Positions 1 through 10,796 of a DNA stretch of 64,000 bases are shown here, one piece after another. The stretch spans positions 372,001 through 436,000 of the forward strand of contig NZ_JANTYU010000001.1 of assembly GCF_024806835.1 (NCBI RefSeq), in the 5' to 3' direction. This stretch comes from Xanthomonas sp. 3793. Lineage in GTDB: Bacteria > Pseudomonadota > Gammaproteobacteria > Xanthomonadales > Xanthomonadaceae. Under the pieces are notes generated by a model, which was not told the origin of the DNA, searched no databases, and worked only from the letters and a program-made list of their open reading frames with translations. Within the stretch, counting starts at the first letter, position 1; every line of letters starts with the position of its first letter. Both the position numbers and the translations under genes were made by a program.

Positions 1-694
1 GGTGGTCACCACCATGTCCGGCATCGAGGTCTCATCCAAGAAGATCGCCGAGATCATCTCGGTCATCGACGGCATCGCCTTCCAGACCAATATCCTGGCC
101 TTGAACGCCGCAGTGGAAGCCGCACGTGCCGGCGAGCAAGGCCGCGGCTTTGCGGTGGTGGCCTCGGAAGTGCGCACGCTGGCGCAGCGCTCGGCCGGTG
201 CCGCAAAAGAGATCAAGCACCTGATCGACGACTCGGTCGGCAAGGTGGCCGAAGGCTCGCTGCTGGTGGACCAGGCCGGCAAGACCATGGCCGAGATCGT
301 GGCCAGCGTGAAGCGGGTCACCGACATCATGGGCGAGATTTCTGCGGCGTCTCAGGAGCAGTCGGCCGGCATCGAGCAGGTCAACCTCACCGTGACGCAG
401 ATGGACGAAGCCACCCAGCAGAACGCTGCGCTGGTGGAAGAAGCCACCGCTGCAGCGCGTGCGATGGAGGACCAGGCCGGCCAGCTGTCCGACGCGGTGG
501 CGATCTTCAAACTGCAGCCCACCGCAGCAACGACGACGGCAACGGCGCGCCCCGCCCCGACAGCGCCCAAGCCGCTCAAGACGCCTGCGACCAAGCGCAC
601 TGCCGCCAAGGCTGCGGCGGGCAAGCCGCAAGCCGCGGCACGCCCTGCACTGGCAACCGCTTCCGGTAGCGACACCAGCTGGCACGAGTTCTGA
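1..694 (+). CDS. Methyl-accepting chemotaxis protein 1, C-terminal part (cut by window edge)
   Basis: Only the last 230 or so residues are present; the reading frame is open from base 2, so the sensor, membrane and HAMP parts lie upstream. What remains is the cytoplasmic signalling hairpin. The tip motif [20 protein letters not shown], where CheA and CheW bind, is at the very start, followed by the descending methylation helix with [21 protein letters not shown] flexible Ala/Pro/Thr/Lys linker of about 60 residues ends in SWHEF, an aromatic-x-x-aromatic pentapeptide like the NWETF that tethers CheR/CheB to enterobacterial Tsr and Tar. The protein closely resembles the next receptor in the array. 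The ligand cannot be inferred because the sensor is missing. Confidence 0.95.
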   Translation, partial: VVTTMSGIEVSSKKIAEIISVIDGIAFQTNILALNAAVEAARAGEQGRGFAVVASEVRTLAQRSAGAAKEIKHLIDDSVGKVAEGSLLVDQAGKTMAEIVASVKRVTDIMGEISAASQEQSAGIEQVNLTVTQMDEATQQNAALVEEATAAARAMEDQAGQLSDAVAIFKLQPTAATTTATARPAPTAPKPLKTPATKRTAAKAAAGKPQAAARPALATASGSDTSWHEF

Positions 695-737
695 GGCCCT
701 GCGCAACATCGGCTGCGGTGACGCGGTCTGCACCCCC

Positions 738-763
738 AAGCCCTGGCAGCGATGCCGGGGCTT
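738..763 (+). terminator. Hairpin after receptor 1
   Basis: Ten-base arms AAGCCCTGGC and GCCGGGGCTT around the loop AGCGAT, about 45 bases after the stop, with no long T tract. It lies in the 377-base gap between receptors 1 and 2. The rest of that gap holds only the weak sigma-28-like site listed next. Confidence 0.5.
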
Positions 764-1007
764 GTGCGTTTGCGTGAGGCGGGTTGTGGTTGCGCGCCTC
801 CAGAGTGGCGGCACGCGTTTGTCGTCCTGGCCACTCCGCAGCACAGAGCCTCCCGGCGTCGATCGCAATCCACGCCGGGGAATGGCCTGCAAACCAGCCC
901 GCCTATGTCATCCGGTTGCACCGGCCAGCCGCAACGCGCATCGCGCCAACCCAGCGTGGTTGCGCCGATCGCGCTGAACGCAAGCGTGCAAGGCAAGGGC
1001 GAAAGGC

Positions 1008-1034
1008 TCAAGAAACCCGCCGAGCGAACGCTAC
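1008..1034 (+). promoter_or_regulatory. Weak sigma-28 (FliA)-like promoter of receptor 2
   Basis: TCAA, 15 bases, then AACGCTAC, 37 bases before the start codon. Only four of the eight -10 positions match GCCGATAA. It is reported because nine other units in the array show the same layout with better boxes. Confidence 0.35.
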
Positions 1035-1071
1035 CGGTGTACCTCTTTCCCACCCTCCCCTAGAGAACACC

Positions 1072-3342
1072 ATGACATTCCTGCACTCCCTGACCGTCGG
1101 GCGACGCCTGGCGTTGGCATTCGCGTTGCTGATCGTTTTGTTGGCCGGCTCCACCACCCTGGCGCTGTACGAATTCAAGACCGTCAAACAGCAGGTCTCG
1201 ATCATCATCGAGGTCAACAACCGTAAGGCTGCGCTGCTCAACCAGATGCGCGAAAGCAACATGCTCGGCGAACGCTACCTGCGCGACTTCATGCTGGCCA
1301 CCCCGCAACAACGGTCCGCCGTCGATGCCCAGCTCAAGGACAACCGCGCGCATTACGCACAACTCTGGGCCGCGCTGCAGCAGCTGCCAACCAACGCCGA
1401 CGGCATGCGCGCGCGCCAGGCCATCCAGGACAGCCTCACCGCGGCCCGTGCCACCAACAACCGTCTGCTCGGCATGGTGCGCGATGGCGATCTCGACGGC
1501 GCCAAGCAGCTGTTGAACGGCCAGGCGCAGCCCTTGCTGCAACGACGTTCCAAGGCGATCGCCGCCGCGGTGGAATTGCAGAACCGGCAGAACGCCGCTG
1601 GTGCGGACACGATCCTGAGCAGCGTGGCGCTGGCCAATCGCGCCCTGATCGCTTTCGGTCTGTTGTCGGCCGGCCTGGCCGCTGCACTGGCGTGGCTGAT
1701 TTCGCGCAGCCTGGTACGCCCGCTGAAACAGGCCACGCAGGTGGCCGAGGCGATCGCGCACGGCAAGCTCGATAACCCGATCGGCCCGCAGCCGGGCGAC
1801 GAGCCTGGCCAGTTGCTGACCAGCATGCGCGGCATGCAGGATCAGCTCAAGGCGGTGGCCGCCGCGCAGCAGGACATGGCACGCCGGCACGACGCCGGCC
1901 AGATCAGCTTCCGCATGGATCAGGCCGCGTTTCCTGGCGAATACGGCAGCATGGTGCGCGACACCAATGCGCTGGTCGCATCGCATATCGAAGTGAAGAT
2001 GAAGCTGGCGCAGATCATGTCGCGCTACGCCATCGGCGACCTGAGCCAGGACATGGACCGCCTGCCCGGCGAGAAGGCCGTGCTCAGCGACACCATGGAT
2101 GCGGTCAAGCGCAACCTCTCGGCGATGAACGGCCAGATCCAGTTGCTGGCGCAGGCCGCCGCGCATGGCGACTTCAGCGTGCGCGGCGATACGCAGCGGT
2201 TTCAGCATGACTTTCTGGCGATGGTGGAAAGCCTCAACCAGTTGATGGCCACCGCCGATGGCAACCTCGGTGCGTTGTCCGGGGTGCTGCAGGCCATTGC
2301 TGCCGGCGACTTGACCGAGCGCATGCACGGCCAGTTCCATGGCGTGTTTGCGCAGATGCGCGACAACGCCAATGCCACCACCGAGCAGTTGTCCGGCATT
2401 GTCGGGCGCATCCAGCTGGCCACCAGCGCAATCAACACCGCTGCCGGCGAAATCGCTGCCGGCAACAACGACCTGTCGCAGCGTACCGAGCAGCAAGCGG
2501 CCAGCCTGGAAGAAACCGCCGCCTCGATGGAGGAACTCACCTCCACCGTCAAGCAGAACGCCGAAGGCGCACGCCAGGCCAACCAGCTCGCCATCGGCGC
2601 CGCCAACGTGGCCTCGCAGGGTGGCGAGGTGGTCAGCAAGGTCGTCGCCACCATGGCCGATATCCAGGCCTCGTCGAAGAAGATCGCCGACATCATCAGC
2701 GTCATCGACGGCATCGCCTTCCAGACCAACATCCTGGCCTTGAACGCGGCGGTGGAAGCGGCGCGTGCCGGCGATCAGGGCCGCGGCTTTGCGGTGGTGG
2801 CCAGCGAAGTGCGCACCCTGGCGCAACGCTCGGCCGGCGCAGCGAAGGAGATCAAGGAGTTGATCGACGACTCGGTGGGCAAGGTCGCCGAGGGCTCGCT
2901 GCTGGTGGACCAGGCCGGCACCACCATGACCGAGATCGTGGCCAGCGTGCAGCGCGTCACCGACATCATGGGCGAGATCTCCGCTGCCTCGCAGGAGCAG
3001 TCGGCCGGTATCGAGCAGGTCAACCTCACCGTGACGCAGATGGACCAGGCCACCCAGCAGAACGCTGCGCTGGTGGAAGAAGCCACCGCTGCAGCGCGTG
3101 CGATGGAGGACCAGGCCGGCCAGTTGTCCGATGCAGTGGCGATCTTCAAGATCCACCCCGGCACGACGCAGCCGACAGCGACGCCCCGCCCTGCCCCGCA
3201 GCGGCTGGCAAGCGTCGCCTCGACGCGGTCGCCCCGCCCCCGTGGCCCTGCGAAAGCGAAGCCGGCAATCACGCCCGTCCCCGGCTTGCGCCCGGCCCTG
3301 GCAACCACCGCCGACAGCCAGGCGAACTGGCGCGAGTTCTAA
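1072..3342 (+). CDS. Methyl-accepting chemotaxis protein 2, helical-bundle sensor, poly-HAMP
   Basis: Transmembrane receptor of 756 residues that should control CheA kinase through CheW. Membrane segments lie at about 12-33 and 191-211, with a helical periplasmic domain of four-helix-bundle type between them. The cytoplasmic side starts with a HAMP domain, followed by four more HAMP-like units about 45 residues apart, each centred on a G-[DQ]-[LIF]-[ST] motif: [27 protein letters not shown] and AAGDLTERM. The signalling hairpin has its tip near residues 541-556, with AGDQGRGF where most paralogues have AGEQGRGF. A Pro/Arg-rich linker ends in the CheR-type pentapeptide NWREF. I chose the ATG at 1072 because [17 protein letters not shown] gives a normal short positively charged lead into the first membrane helix; the open frame runs further upstream but looks non-coding. 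Ligand unknown. Confidence 0.93.
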   Translation: MTFLHSLTVGRRLALAFALLIVLLAGSTTLALYEFKTVKQQVSIIIEVNNRKAALLNQMRESNMLGERYLRDFMLATPQQRSAVDAQLKDNRAHYAQLWAALQQLPTNADGMRARQAIQDSLTAARATNNRLLGMVRDGDLDGAKQLLNGQAQPLLQRRSKAIAAAVELQNRQNAAGADTILSSVALANRALIAFGLLSAGLAAALAWLISRSLVRPLKQATQVAEAIAHGKLDNPIGPQPGDEPGQLLTSMRGMQDQLKAVAAAQQDMARRHDAGQISFRMDQAAFPGEYGSMVRDTNALVASHIEVKMKLAQIMSRYAIGDLSQDMDRLPGEKAVLSDTMDAVKRNLSAMNGQIQLLAQAAAHGDFSVRGDTQRFQHDFLAMVESLNQLMATADGNLGALSGVLQAIAAGDLTERMHGQFHGVFAQMRDNANATTEQLSGIVGRIQLATSAINTAAGEIAAGNNDLSQRTEQQAASLEETAASMEELTSTVKQNAEGARQANQLAIGAANVASQGGEVVSKVVATMADIQASSKKIADIISVIDGIAFQTNILALNAAVEAARAGDQGRGFAVVASEVRTLAQRSAGAAKEIKELIDDSVGKVAEGSLLVDQAGTTMTEIVASVQRVTDIMGEISAASQEQSAGIEQVNLTVTQMDQATQQNAALVEEATAAARAMEDQAGQLSDAVAIFKIHPGTTQPTATPRPAPQRLASVASTRSPRPRGPAKAKPAITPVPGLRPALATTADSQANWREF

Positions 3343-3349
3343 GCGCACG

Positions 3350-3379
3350 GCTACCTCCCAGCTCCCGCTGGGAGGTAGC
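3350..3379 (+). terminator. Hairpin after receptor 2
   Basis: A perfect 11-base inverted repeat (GCTACCTCCCA / TGGGAGGTAGC) with an 8-base loop, 7 bases after the stop codon. No T tract, so termination efficiency is uncertain. Confidence 0.6.
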
Positions 3380-3559
3380 TTCGGGTGCCGGTGGCGCTAG
3401 GCGTCACCGCGCCAGTCGTCCTCCGTCCGCCTCCCGGCGCCCCGACGCCCCGGCCAGCCGCCGGGGCGTTGTGCTGTGCGGATGCCATCGGCCGGCATCA
3501 CCGGCTGGTTCACCAGGCCAACGATTCACCCACCCGGGTCGCCGTTGGTCGAAAGGTGA

Positions 3560-3586
3560 TCAAGCGCAAGCTTCCGCGGCCGATAC
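3560..3586 (+). promoter_or_regulatory. Sigma-28 (FliA) promoter of the small secreted protein
   Basis: TCAA, exactly 15 bases, then GCCGATAC, which matches seven of eight positions of the flagellar -10 consensus GCCGATAA. The -10 box ends 49 bases before the chosen ATG. It places a non-receptor gene in the same putative regulon as the receptors. Confidence 0.72.
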
Positions 3587-3635
3587 ACATGGCAATGAGG
3601 GCGCCAGCGCCCGCGCCATGTCGAAGGACGTCCGC

Positions 3636-4166
3636 ATGCATACCGCCAACTCCATCCGCTCTGCCCGCAACATGCTGGGCGCCGTGTTCGCCGTGGCCAT
3701 GCTGGCAGCGAGCGTGTCGTTGCCGCCCTCGTTTGCCGCACCGGCTGCACCGGTGTCGGTGCTGCTGGACAGCGTGCCGGTGAGCGCATTGCAGTCGCTG
3801 GCGATCGATCTGGTGCAATTGCGCGAGGACCAGCGTGCACAGCTTGCCGCAGCGCACGACGCGGCCCGTGTGCAGGCCTATGACGAGCGCATGGGCAATC
3901 TGCGTCAACGCATCGCCCGGCATGCCGGATACTTCCAGGCCAGCGCTCCGCAAGGCGAGCAGGCGCGCCAGTTTGCAGTGGTGCAGCAGCGGCTGGGCCA
4001 GTATCTGGAGCAACAGCGTCTGGCCAATCGTGCCCTGCATGCCGGCGACCTGTACCAGGCGCAAGCGTTCTCGCTCGGCCAGCCCGGCGATACCCACCAG
4101 GTGCTCTGGACCGAGCTGCAGAACCTGCAGGCATCGGTGGCCAAGGTCGAGACGCCGCAGCGCTAG
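3636..4166 (+). CDS. Secreted helical protein resembling a free-standing receptor sensor domain
   Basis: A 176-residue protein with a signal peptide: a basic start, a hydrophobic run MLGAVFAVAMLAASVS, then a likely cleavage after FAAPA. The mature part (about 140 residues) is predicted almost entirely helical and charged, with heptad-like stretches such as LVQLREDQRAQLAAAHDAAR and LGQYLEQQRLANRALHAGDL. It has no second membrane segment, HAMP or signalling domain. Its length and helix pattern resemble the periplasmic four-helix sensor of neighbouring receptors, including an 'ALxxGDLxxA' turn like that in receptor 2. The ATG at 3636 is chosen because GAAGGA lies 8 bases upstream; an in-frame ATG at 3618 would only add MSKDVR. 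It sits between two receptors under its own FliA-type promoter. Function unknown; a periplasmic ligand-binding partner is an inference. Confidence 0.75.
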   Translation: MHTANSIRSARNMLGAVFAVAMLAASVSLPPSFAAPAAPVSVLLDSVPVSALQSLAIDLVQLREDQRAQLAAAHDAARVQAYDERMGNLRQRIARHAGYFQASAPQGEQARQFAVVQQRLGQYLEQQRLANRALHAGDLYQAQAFSLGQPGDTHQVLWTELQNLQASVAKVETPQR

Positions 4167-4396
4167 GCGCGCCTTCCAGCCGGTGCCGGTCGGTCGCGGT
4201 GCGGCCATCGCCACACCCCCTGCAACACGCCACGCCGCTTCACGTGATCCGCCTCGCGGTTCATGCGTAGCCTGCCGCGTGCCGGTTTACCGCGTGCAGG
4301 CGTCAGCCGATGGCGCTGTGGCGATGCCTGCGACAGCGTGCCTGCGGACGTCGTTACATGGCACGCGGCGCCAGTACAACTGACGTCTCGCCACGC

Positions 4397-4423
4397 TCAA
4401 CATTTCTATTACCGGGTCGCTAT
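4397..4423 (+). promoter_or_regulatory. Sigma-28 (FliA)-like promoter of receptor 3
   Basis: TCAA, 15 bases, then GTCGCTAT, which matches five of eight -10 positions. It ends 41 bases before the start codon, in a 298-base gap that otherwise shows nothing clear. Confidence 0.55.
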
Positions 4424-4464
4424 TCGACTTATCCCGGTCACCATCCTCTCGCTGGATACCTGTC

Positions 4465-6642
4465 ATGACGTTCAAGAGCTCGCTCGCAAAGACGTTGGCC
4501 AATGTGCCGCTGAAACGCAAATTCTTCGCCCAGACGGCGCTCGTTGCGTTGGGCATCATCATCCTGGCCGTCGTCGCGGCACGCATGCAGTACGTCGATC
4601 TCACCGATACGCGGCGCGATGGGCTCAAGAGCCAGATCGAAATGGCGATGGCGGTGGTCAACGGCTACGCCGAGCGTGCCGACAAGGGCGAGATGGATGT
4701 GGCGACTGCAAAGAGCAGAGCGCTGGCCACCTTGTCGACCATGCGCGCACGCGGTGGCGTGGACTACATCTACGTCACCGACCAGGCGCCGGTGATGCTG
4801 ATGCACCCCACCCGCCCGGACCTCAACGGCAAGCCGTTGACCGACGTGCTCAGCCCGGACGGCAAGCGTATCTTCCCGGCATTCGTGACCGCCGCGCAGG
4901 CCGGCGGCGGCTACGTCGATTACACCTGGGCCAAGCCCGGACAGAAAGACCCGGTGCAGAAGACCTCGTACGCGGCGCTGTACAAGCCGTGGGGCTGGGT
5001 GATCGGCACCGGCGTGTATCTGGACGACACCCAGTCGCAGGCGCTGGCGTTCACCGGCGTGGTGACCCTGGCCGGCGGCGTGCTGGTGCTGATCAACCTG
5101 TTGGTCGGTTGGCTGATCGGCAACTCGATCCTGGAGCCGGTGGCGCGCGCCCTGGCGGCGATCAAGGGCGTGGCACGTGGCGATCTGAGCGTGCGCACTG
5201 CCGAGCATGGCAACGATGAAATCGGCCAGATGCTCAAGGCCACCGACGAGATGGTGCACACCCTGGAGCGCTTCTCCGCGCAGACCAAGGTGATGATGCA
5301 CATGCATGCCGGCGAGGACGTCACCCACCGCATGCCGAACGATTTCCCCGGTGTCTATGGCGAATTGGCCACCGGCATCAACACCATGATCTTCGAGCAC
5401 CTGGACGCCATCGTCGATGCCATCGGCATCCTCAACGAATACGCCCAGGGCGACCTGTCGCGCGATGCGGTGCGCCTGCCCGGCACCCGGGCGGTGCTTC
5501 ACGAAGCGATGGATGCGGCCAAGGCCAGCCTGCTGGCCATCAACACCGAGATCAAGCGCCTGGCGCAGGCGGCGGCCAATGGCGACTTCAGCCAGCGTGG
5601 CGATGCCGCGCGCTTCAAGCACGATTCGGCACGCATGATCAACGATCTCAACGCGATGATGGAGGTCAGCGACCGCAATCTGGGCAAGCTGTCCGAGCTG
5701 CTGGCGGCACTGGCCGAAGGCGACCTGACTGCACGCATGGACGGGCAATTCCATGGCGTGTTCGCACGCATGCGTGACGATGCCAACACCACGGCCACGC
5801 AGCTGGCCGGCATCGTCGGGCGTATCCAGCAGGCGGCCGGTTCCATCACCGGCTCGGCCAGCGAAATCGCCGCCGGCAACAACGATCTGTCGCAGCGCAC
5901 CGAACAACAGGCGGCCAATCTGGAAGAAACCGCCGCCTCGATGGAAGAGCTCACCTCCACCGTCAAACAGAACGCCGAGAGCGCGCGTCAGGCCAACCAG
6001 TTGGCGATCGGCGCCGCCAGCGTCGCCTCGCAGGGCGGCCAGGTCGTGAGCCAGGTGGTGGATACCATGTCCGGCATCCAGACCTCGTCCAGGAAGATCG
6101 CCGAGATCATTTCCGTCATCGACGGCATCGCCTTCCAGACCAACATCCTGGCCTTGAATGCCGCGGTGGAAGCGGCACGCGCCGGCGAGCAGGGCCGCGG
6201 TTTTGCAGTGGTCGCCTCGGAAGTGCGTACGCTGGCGCAGCGGTCGGCCGGTGCGGCCAAGGAGATCAAGCACCTGATCGACGACTCGGTCGGCAAGGTG
6301 GCGCAGGGGTCGGCCTTGGTGGATCAGGCCGGCAAGACCATGGCCGACATCGTGTCCTCGGTGCAGCGCGTCACCGACATCATGAGCGAGATCTCCGCCG
6401 CCTCGCAGGAACAGTCGGCCGGCATCGAGCAGGTCAATCTCACCGTCACCCAGATGGACGAGAGTACCCAGCAGAACGCCGCGCTGGTGGAAGAAGCCAC
6501 CGCTGCCGCCAACGCGATGCAGCAGCAGGCGCAGCAACTGGACGATGCGGTGTCGATCTTCCGGGTGGTGGCCGCATCGCCCGCACAGCTCGGCAGTGCA
6601 GGCGCACGCGCGCCCAAGCGCGTTGCAATGGCCGCCTACTGA
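4465..6642 (+). CDS. Methyl-accepting chemotaxis protein 3, single-Cache sensor, no CheR pentapeptide
   Basis: Receptor of 725 residues. The first membrane helix is at about 21-39. The periplasmic domain to about residue 190 is of single-Cache (sCache_2) type, recognisable from [29 protein letters not shown] and the terminal [14 protein letters not shown]; this fold usually binds small organic acids. The second helix is at about 192-217, followed by HAMP and further HAMP-like units ([36 protein letters not shown]). The signalling tip is standard. The C-terminus is short and ends in VAMAAY, without the Pro/Ala linker and WxxF tether of most neighbours, so adaptation enzymes may reach it only through other receptors in a mixed array. 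No strong ribosome binding site is seen before the ATG. Confidence 0.93.
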   Translation: MTFKSSLAKTLANVPLKRKFFAQTALVALGIIILAVVAARMQYVDLTDTRRDGLKSQIEMAMAVVNGYAERADKGEMDVATAKSRALATLSTMRARGGVDYIYVTDQAPVMLMHPTRPDLNGKPLTDVLSPDGKRIFPAFVTAAQAGGGYVDYTWAKPGQKDPVQKTSYAALYKPWGWVIGTGVYLDDTQSQALAFTGVVTLAGGVLVLINLLVGWLIGNSILEPVARALAAIKGVARGDLSVRTAEHGNDEIGQMLKATDEMVHTLERFSAQTKVMMHMHAGEDVTHRMPNDFPGVYGELATGINTMIFEHLDAIVDAIGILNEYAQGDLSRDAVRLPGTRAVLHEAMDAAKASLLAINTEIKRLAQAAANGDFSQRGDAARFKHDSARMINDLNAMMEVSDRNLGKLSELLAALAEGDLTARMDGQFHGVFARMRDDANTTATQLAGIVGRIQQAAGSITGSASEIAAGNNDLSQRTEQQAANLEETAASMEELTSTVKQNAESARQANQLAIGAASVASQGGQVVSQVVDTMSGIQTSSRKIAEIISVIDGIAFQTNILALNAAVEAARAGEQGRGFAVVASEVRTLAQRSAGAAKEIKHLIDDSVGKVAQGSALVDQAGKTMADIVSSVQRVTDIMSEISAASQEQSAGIEQVNLTVTQMDESTQQNAALVEEATAAANAMQQQAQQLDDAVSIFRVVAASPAQLGSAGARAPKRVAMAAY

Positions 6643-6812
6643 GCGCGGCTCACCACACTACCGTGCGGTCGCAAGGCCGCCACGGTGCTCACGGATGCAG
6701 TGCGCGGGTGGCCCATGCCGCCCGCACCTGGCTCACCGCCGCCTGGTGAGTGTGTTGGTCGTTCTACCTGCACTGCCCCGCTTCAGCGGGCTCCTCCCTT
6801 CCCTTTGCAGCC

Positions 6813-9608
6813 ATGTCCATGACCTCGCTCCCCTCGCACTCACGTTTCGGCGGCCGCCTTGCGTACCGGCTGATGTTCGGCACCGCGGTCATCGCCTCGC
6901 TGTGCTTCGGATTGACCGCGGCCATCACCTATTGGCAGAGCAGCGGTGCGCTGAGCACCTCTGCCCAGGCCACGATGCAGAATGCCGCGCGCTACCAGGC
7001 CGAGCAGATCGGCAGCGAACTTGGGCAGGCACTGACCACCGGTCAGTCGCTGGCCACCAGCTTGCTGGTGCAACGCGCCAACGGCGGCATCAGCCGCGAT
7101 ACCGCCGCTGCGGTGATCCACGACCAGTTGCAGGATCATCCCGAGTGGGTCGGCATGGGCACGCTGTGGGAGACGCAGGCCTTCGATGGCAAGGACAGCG
7201 ACTTCGCCAACGCCAAGGGCCACGATGCCAGCGGCCGCTTCATGACGTACTGGGGACGCGACGGCCAGACGCTGGTGCGCGAGCCGCTCACCGATTACGA
7301 AACTCCCGGCCTTGGCGACTGGAATCTCAAGCCGCGCGCGCTGCTGCGGCAAACCGTTGCCGAACCCTACGACTACAAGATCGGCGGCAAGACCGTGCTG
7401 ATGACCACCTTGTCCACCCCGATCCTGCAGGACGGCAAGTATCTGGGCGCGGTGACGGTGGACGTGGCATTGGCAGCCCTGCAGCAGCGCCTGGGTGCGC
7501 TGCGTCCGATGGACAGCGGATATGTCGAACTGCTGTCGCCCGCCGGGGTGGTGCTGTCATCGCGCGATAGCGCACGCATCGGCAAGCCGGTCACCGACGC
7601 GCGCCACCGCGCCATGCTCGAAGCGATCAAGGCCGGCAAGGATTCGGTGGATTTCAGTCCCGATGCCAACGGCATGGTGAGTGCGTATGTGCCCCTGCAG
7701 ATCGGCAAGGCGCAGGAGCGGTTTGCGCTGGGCGTGGTGGTGCCGTATGCGGCCATCATGCAGCAGGCGCATCGCTTGCTGTGGACGATCCTGTTGGTGG
7801 GCCTGGCCTCGGCGGTGGTGCTCAGCGGTGCGTTGTTCCTGCTGCTGCGTCGCCAGGTGGTGCGCCCGCTGGAATCGGCGGTCGGCGTGGCCGATGCGAT
7901 CGCGTCGGGCAAGCTCGATAACCACATCACCGTGCAACGTCGGGACGAAGTTGGCCGGCTGATGGGCGCCATGCAGCGCATGCAGGATGACCTGCGTGCG
8001 CGGATCGACCGCGACACCGCCATCGCCAACGAAAACCTGCGCATCCGCACCGCGCTGGAACACTCCGAGATGGAGGTGTTGCTGGCCGACGAACAGCACA
8101 ACGCAGTGTTCGTCACCGAAGCGCTGCACACCTCGCTCAAGCACGGCGAACCCGCTTTCCATGCCAAGGGCCAGGCCGGCTTCAGTGCCGATGCGGTGGT
8201 CGGCAGGCCGCTGGACTACGTGTTCGGTACCGATAGCGACGGCAAGGCGCGCATGCAGCGGCTGCAGCAATTGCAGTCCACCACGCTGGAGCGCTACGCC
8301 TTCGGTCCGGTGACCCTGGATCTGACCATGACCCCGCTGTACGCGGCCGATGGTCGTCGCAGCGGCAGCATGCTGCTGTGGCGCAATGTCAGTGCCGAAG
8401 TCAGCACGCAGAAGGAAGTGGCCGCACTGGTGCAATCGGCGTTGATGGGCGACTTCAGCCAGCGGCTGGCGCTGGACGACAAACACGGGTTCTATCTGGA
8501 GTTCGGCCGCCAGCTCAACGGATTGCTGGAAACCACCTCGCAAGGCCTGGAGCGTATTTCCAGCCTGCTCAGCGCGCTGGCCGAAGGCGACCTCAGCGTG
8601 CGCATGAATGGGCAGTTCGCCGGCGTGTTCGCACGCATGCGCGACGACGCCAACGCCACCGTGGCGCAGCTCACCGGCATTGTCTCCGGTATCCAGACCT
8701 CGGCCACCCAGATCAATGCGGCTGCCAGCGAGATCGCTGCGGGCAACAACGACCTGTCGCAGCGCACCGAACAACAGGCGGCCAATCTGGAAGAAACCGC
8801 CGCTTCGATGGAAGAACTCACGTCAACCGTCAAGCAAAACGCCGAACACGCGCGCCAGGCCAACCAGCTGGCGATCGGCGCTGCCGATGTCGCCTCGCAT
8901 GGCGGCGCGGTGGTGGCCCAGGTCGTCACCACCATGTCCGGCATCGAGACCTCGTCCAAGAAGATCGCCGAAATCATCAGCGTCATCGACGGCATCGCCT
9001 TCCAGACCAACATCCTGGCGTTGAACGCCGCAGTGGAAGCCGCACGTGCCGGCGAGCAAGGCCGCGGTTTTGCGGTGGTGGCCTCGGAGGTGCGCACCCT
9101 GGCGCAACGGTCTGCCGGTGCGGCCAAGGAGATCAAGCACCTGATCGACGACTCGGTCAGCAAGGTGGCGCAAGGCTCGTCGCTGGTGCATCAAGCCGGC
9201 ACCACCATGAGCGAGATCGTTGCCAGCGTACAGCGCGTCACCGACATCATGGGCGAGATCTCCGCTGCGTCGCAGGAGCAATCAGCCGGTATCGAGCAGG
9301 TCAACCTCACCGTCACCCAGATGGACGAGGCCACCCAGCAGAACGCCGCGCTGGTGGAAGAAGCCACCGCTGCCGCGCGCGCGATGGAAGAACAGGCCGG
9401 CCAGCTCACCGAGGCGGTCGCCGTGTTCAAACTCAGCCATCCGGCTGCACCGGCAAGCGCAGCGCCTGCAACCAAGCCGCTCGTCCGTGCGCTGCCCTCG
9501 TCCAGGCGCGCACCCGCCGGCAGCACGCGCATCGCCGCACCTGCGCGCCATTCGGTCAAGCCATCGGGCAACACTGCCGGCAACGACAGCCAGTGGCAGG
9601 ATTTCTGA
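6813..9608 (+). CDS. Methyl-accepting chemotaxis protein 4, double-Cache sensor with PAS-like insert
   Basis: At 931 residues this is the longest receptor here. Membrane helices lie at about 18-37 and 321-347, flanking a double-Cache (dCache_1) periplasmic domain of about 280 residues; [18 protein letters not shown] marks the membrane-distal Cache module. After HAMP, residues about 405-530 form a PAS-like domain introduced by [20 protein letters not shown] and ended by [12 protein letters not shown]. Two more HAMP-like units (GDFSQRL, GDLSVRM) precede the signalling hairpin. The tail ends in SQWQDF, a CheR-docking pentapeptide. The ATG at 6813 (MSMTSLPSH) is preferred to the earlier open frame; an ATG two codons on is equally possible. 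I found no FliA-type promoter in the 170 bases upstream, so it may depend on readthrough from receptor 3. Confidence 0.92.
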   Translation: MSMTSLPSHSRFGGRLAYRLMFGTAVIASLCFGLTAAITYWQSSGALSTSAQATMQNAARYQAEQIGSELGQALTTGQSLATSLLVQRANGGISRDTAAAVIHDQLQDHPEWVGMGTLWETQAFDGKDSDFANAKGHDASGRFMTYWGRDGQTLVREPLTDYETPGLGDWNLKPRALLRQTVAEPYDYKIGGKTVLMTTLSTPILQDGKYLGAVTVDVALAALQQRLGALRPMDSGYVELLSPAGVVLSSRDSARIGKPVTDARHRAMLEAIKAGKDSVDFSPDANGMVSAYVPLQIGKAQERFALGVVVPYAAIMQQAHRLLWTILLVGLASAVVLSGALFLLLRRQVVRPLESAVGVADAIASGKLDNHITVQRRDEVGRLMGAMQRMQDDLRARIDRDTAIANENLRIRTALEHSEMEVLLADEQHNAVFVTEALHTSLKHGEPAFHAKGQAGFSADAVVGRPLDYVFGTDSDGKARMQRLQQLQSTTLERYAFGPVTLDLTMTPLYAADGRRSGSMLLWRNVSAEVSTQKEVAALVQSALMGDFSQRLALDDKHGFYLEFGRQLNGLLETTSQGLERISSLLSALAEGDLSVRMNGQFAGVFARMRDDANATVAQLTGIVSGIQTSATQINAAASEIAAGNNDLSQRTEQQAANLEETAASMEELTSTVKQNAEHARQANQLAIGAADVASHGGAVVAQVVTTMSGIETSSKKIAEIISVIDGIAFQTNILALNAAVEAARAGEQGRGFAVVASEVRTLAQRSAGAAKEIKHLIDDSVSKVAQGSSLVHQAGTTMSEIVASVQRVTDIMGEISAASQEQSAGIEQVNLTVTQMDEATQQNAALVEEATAAARAMEEQAGQLTEAVAVFKLSHPAAPASAAPATKPLVRALPSSRRAPAGSTRIAAPARHSVKPSGNTAGNDSQWQDF

Positions 9609-9625
9609 TCCACGCGTGATGCAGT

Positions 9626-9650
9626 GACGGCGCCTGTGCCAGGCGCCGTC
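9626..9650 (+). terminator. Hairpin after receptor 4
   Basis: Perfect 10-base arms GACGGCGCCT and AGGCGCCGTC with a 5-base loop, starting 17 bases after the stop and followed by TT. Between it and the promoter at 9875 about 220 bases show no recognisable feature. Confidence 0.65.
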
Positions 9651-9874
9651 TTGCCTGCAGTCGATCCTGATCGTCGCAGCTGGCGCGCGCCGTGCGGGCA
9701 TGCACCTGGTGCCTGCTCGCGACGTCCTGCGGACGCTCCAGCCTGCGACACCGATCCGCTGCAACGACAACACGCACGCACGGACACTGGGCGCCACGCA
9801 GACGCAAGTCTAGCTATCGCTCCTGCACTGCATGCGCGCCCTGCCCCTTGACTGCTCCACCCATCGGCAATGCT

Positions 9875-9901
9875 TAAAGATTTATCTGGCGTTGCCGTTA
9901 G
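9875..9901 (+). promoter_or_regulatory. Sigma-28 (FliA) promoter of the outer-membrane protein / receptor 5 unit
   Basis: TAAA, 15 bases, then GCCGTTAG: a full -35 box and six of eight -10 positions. It lies 120 bases before the ATG of the outer-membrane protein gene and would drive both that gene and receptor 5. Confidence 0.72.
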
Positions 9902-10021
9902 CCAGGGTGACAACGGCTGCCTGTGCCCCACCGCAACAGCCGCTCAACCACCGCATGCGCGCAGGTGCCCACCGCACGCGCAGCCGCATGCGTCCGAGAT
10001 TCGATCATTGCAGGGGTTGCC

Positions 10022-10783
10022 ATGAAGTCGTCCGTTCTCGCCAGCTGTCTTGCGCTGTTGTGCGTCGCTGGCCATGCCTGCGCCGAAGACCCCATCGCCA
10101 CCGATCGCCCCGACTTCGTCGAGTCCAGCCTTACCGTCGGCCACCAGCGGCTACAGGTGGAAACCAGCGCCGCGTGGGAGCGCGATGCGTCGGTCGACGG
10201 GTATTCCACGCCGACGCTGTTCCGCTACGGGCTCGGCCAGACCTGGGAACTGCGGCTGGAAACCGATGGCTGGCAACACATCGACCTGCCGGGCGAATCC
10301 AGCGTCAGCGGCATGTCCGACGTCTCGCTCGGCATCAAGCACCATCTGGCCAGCTCCGACAGTGGCAAGACCTCGCTGGCCTGGCTGCTGCACGTGGATC
10401 TGCCCAGCGGCGCACAGGCCCTGCGCGGCCACGGTGCACGCCCCTCGTTCCGGCTGGTGGCCGAATGGGAGCTCAGCGACAGCATCTCTGCCGGCGTGAT
10501 GCCCGGGGTGATCTGGGACGACGACGGCGACGGACATCGCTACACCGCAGGCATCCTGGGCGCGGTGCTCGGCAAAGCCTGGAACGACCGCGTGCGCTCC
10601 TTCGTCGAAGTGGCATTGCCGCAGATCGCCAAGAGCGACGATGGCGGCAGCGTGGCCCTGCTCGATGTCGGCTCGGCCTGGCTGCTCAGCAACGACGTGC
10701 AACTGGATGCGGTGTACAGCCGCGGCCTCAACGACCGCTCGCCCGACCACGCCGTCGGCGTCGGTCTGTCTTTCCGCTTCTGA
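10022..10783 (+). CDS. Outer-membrane transporter-like protein (MetA-pathway phenol degradation family type)
   Basis: Predicted outer-membrane protein of 253 residues. A signal peptide ([21 protein letters not shown]) is followed by [11 protein letters not shown], the N-terminal signature of the family annotated as 'putative MetA-pathway of phenol degradation'. The rest is alternating polar/hydrophobic sequence, and the protein ends in VGVGLSFRF; a C-terminal aromatic residue is typical of beta-barrel proteins recognised by BamA. The ATG is supported by AGGGGT 5-10 bases upstream. The stop lies only 13 bases before the start of receptor 5, and both sit behind the promoter at 9875, so they look like one transcript. 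A role in bringing a ligand across the outer membrane for receptor 5 is an inference; members of the family are poorly characterised. Confidence 0.8.
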   Translation: MKSSVLASCLALLCVAGHACAEDPIATDRPDFVESSLTVGHQRLQVETSAAWERDASVDGYSTPTLFRYGLGQTWELRLETDGWQHIDLPGESSVSGMSDVSLGIKHHLASSDSGKTSLAWLLHVDLPSGAQALRGHGARPSFRLVAEWELSDSISAGVMPGVIWDDDGDGHRYTAGILGAVLGKAWNDRVRSFVEVALPQIAKSDDGGSVALLDVGSAWLLSNDVQLDAVYSRGLNDRSPDHAVGVGLSFRF

Positions 10784-10796
10784 TACGGGCTGCGCA

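Noticed and set aside
1060..3348. Long antisense open frame opposite receptor 2 (and similar ones opposite most receptors)
   Set aside because: High GC content leaves antisense frames open. Their His/Gly/Arg-rich composition mirrors the sense codons and no start signal or domain is visible.
6643..6812. Sigma-28 promoter for receptor 4
   Set aside because: GTCGTTCT near 6758 resembles a -10 box, but no -35 match lies at the right distance.
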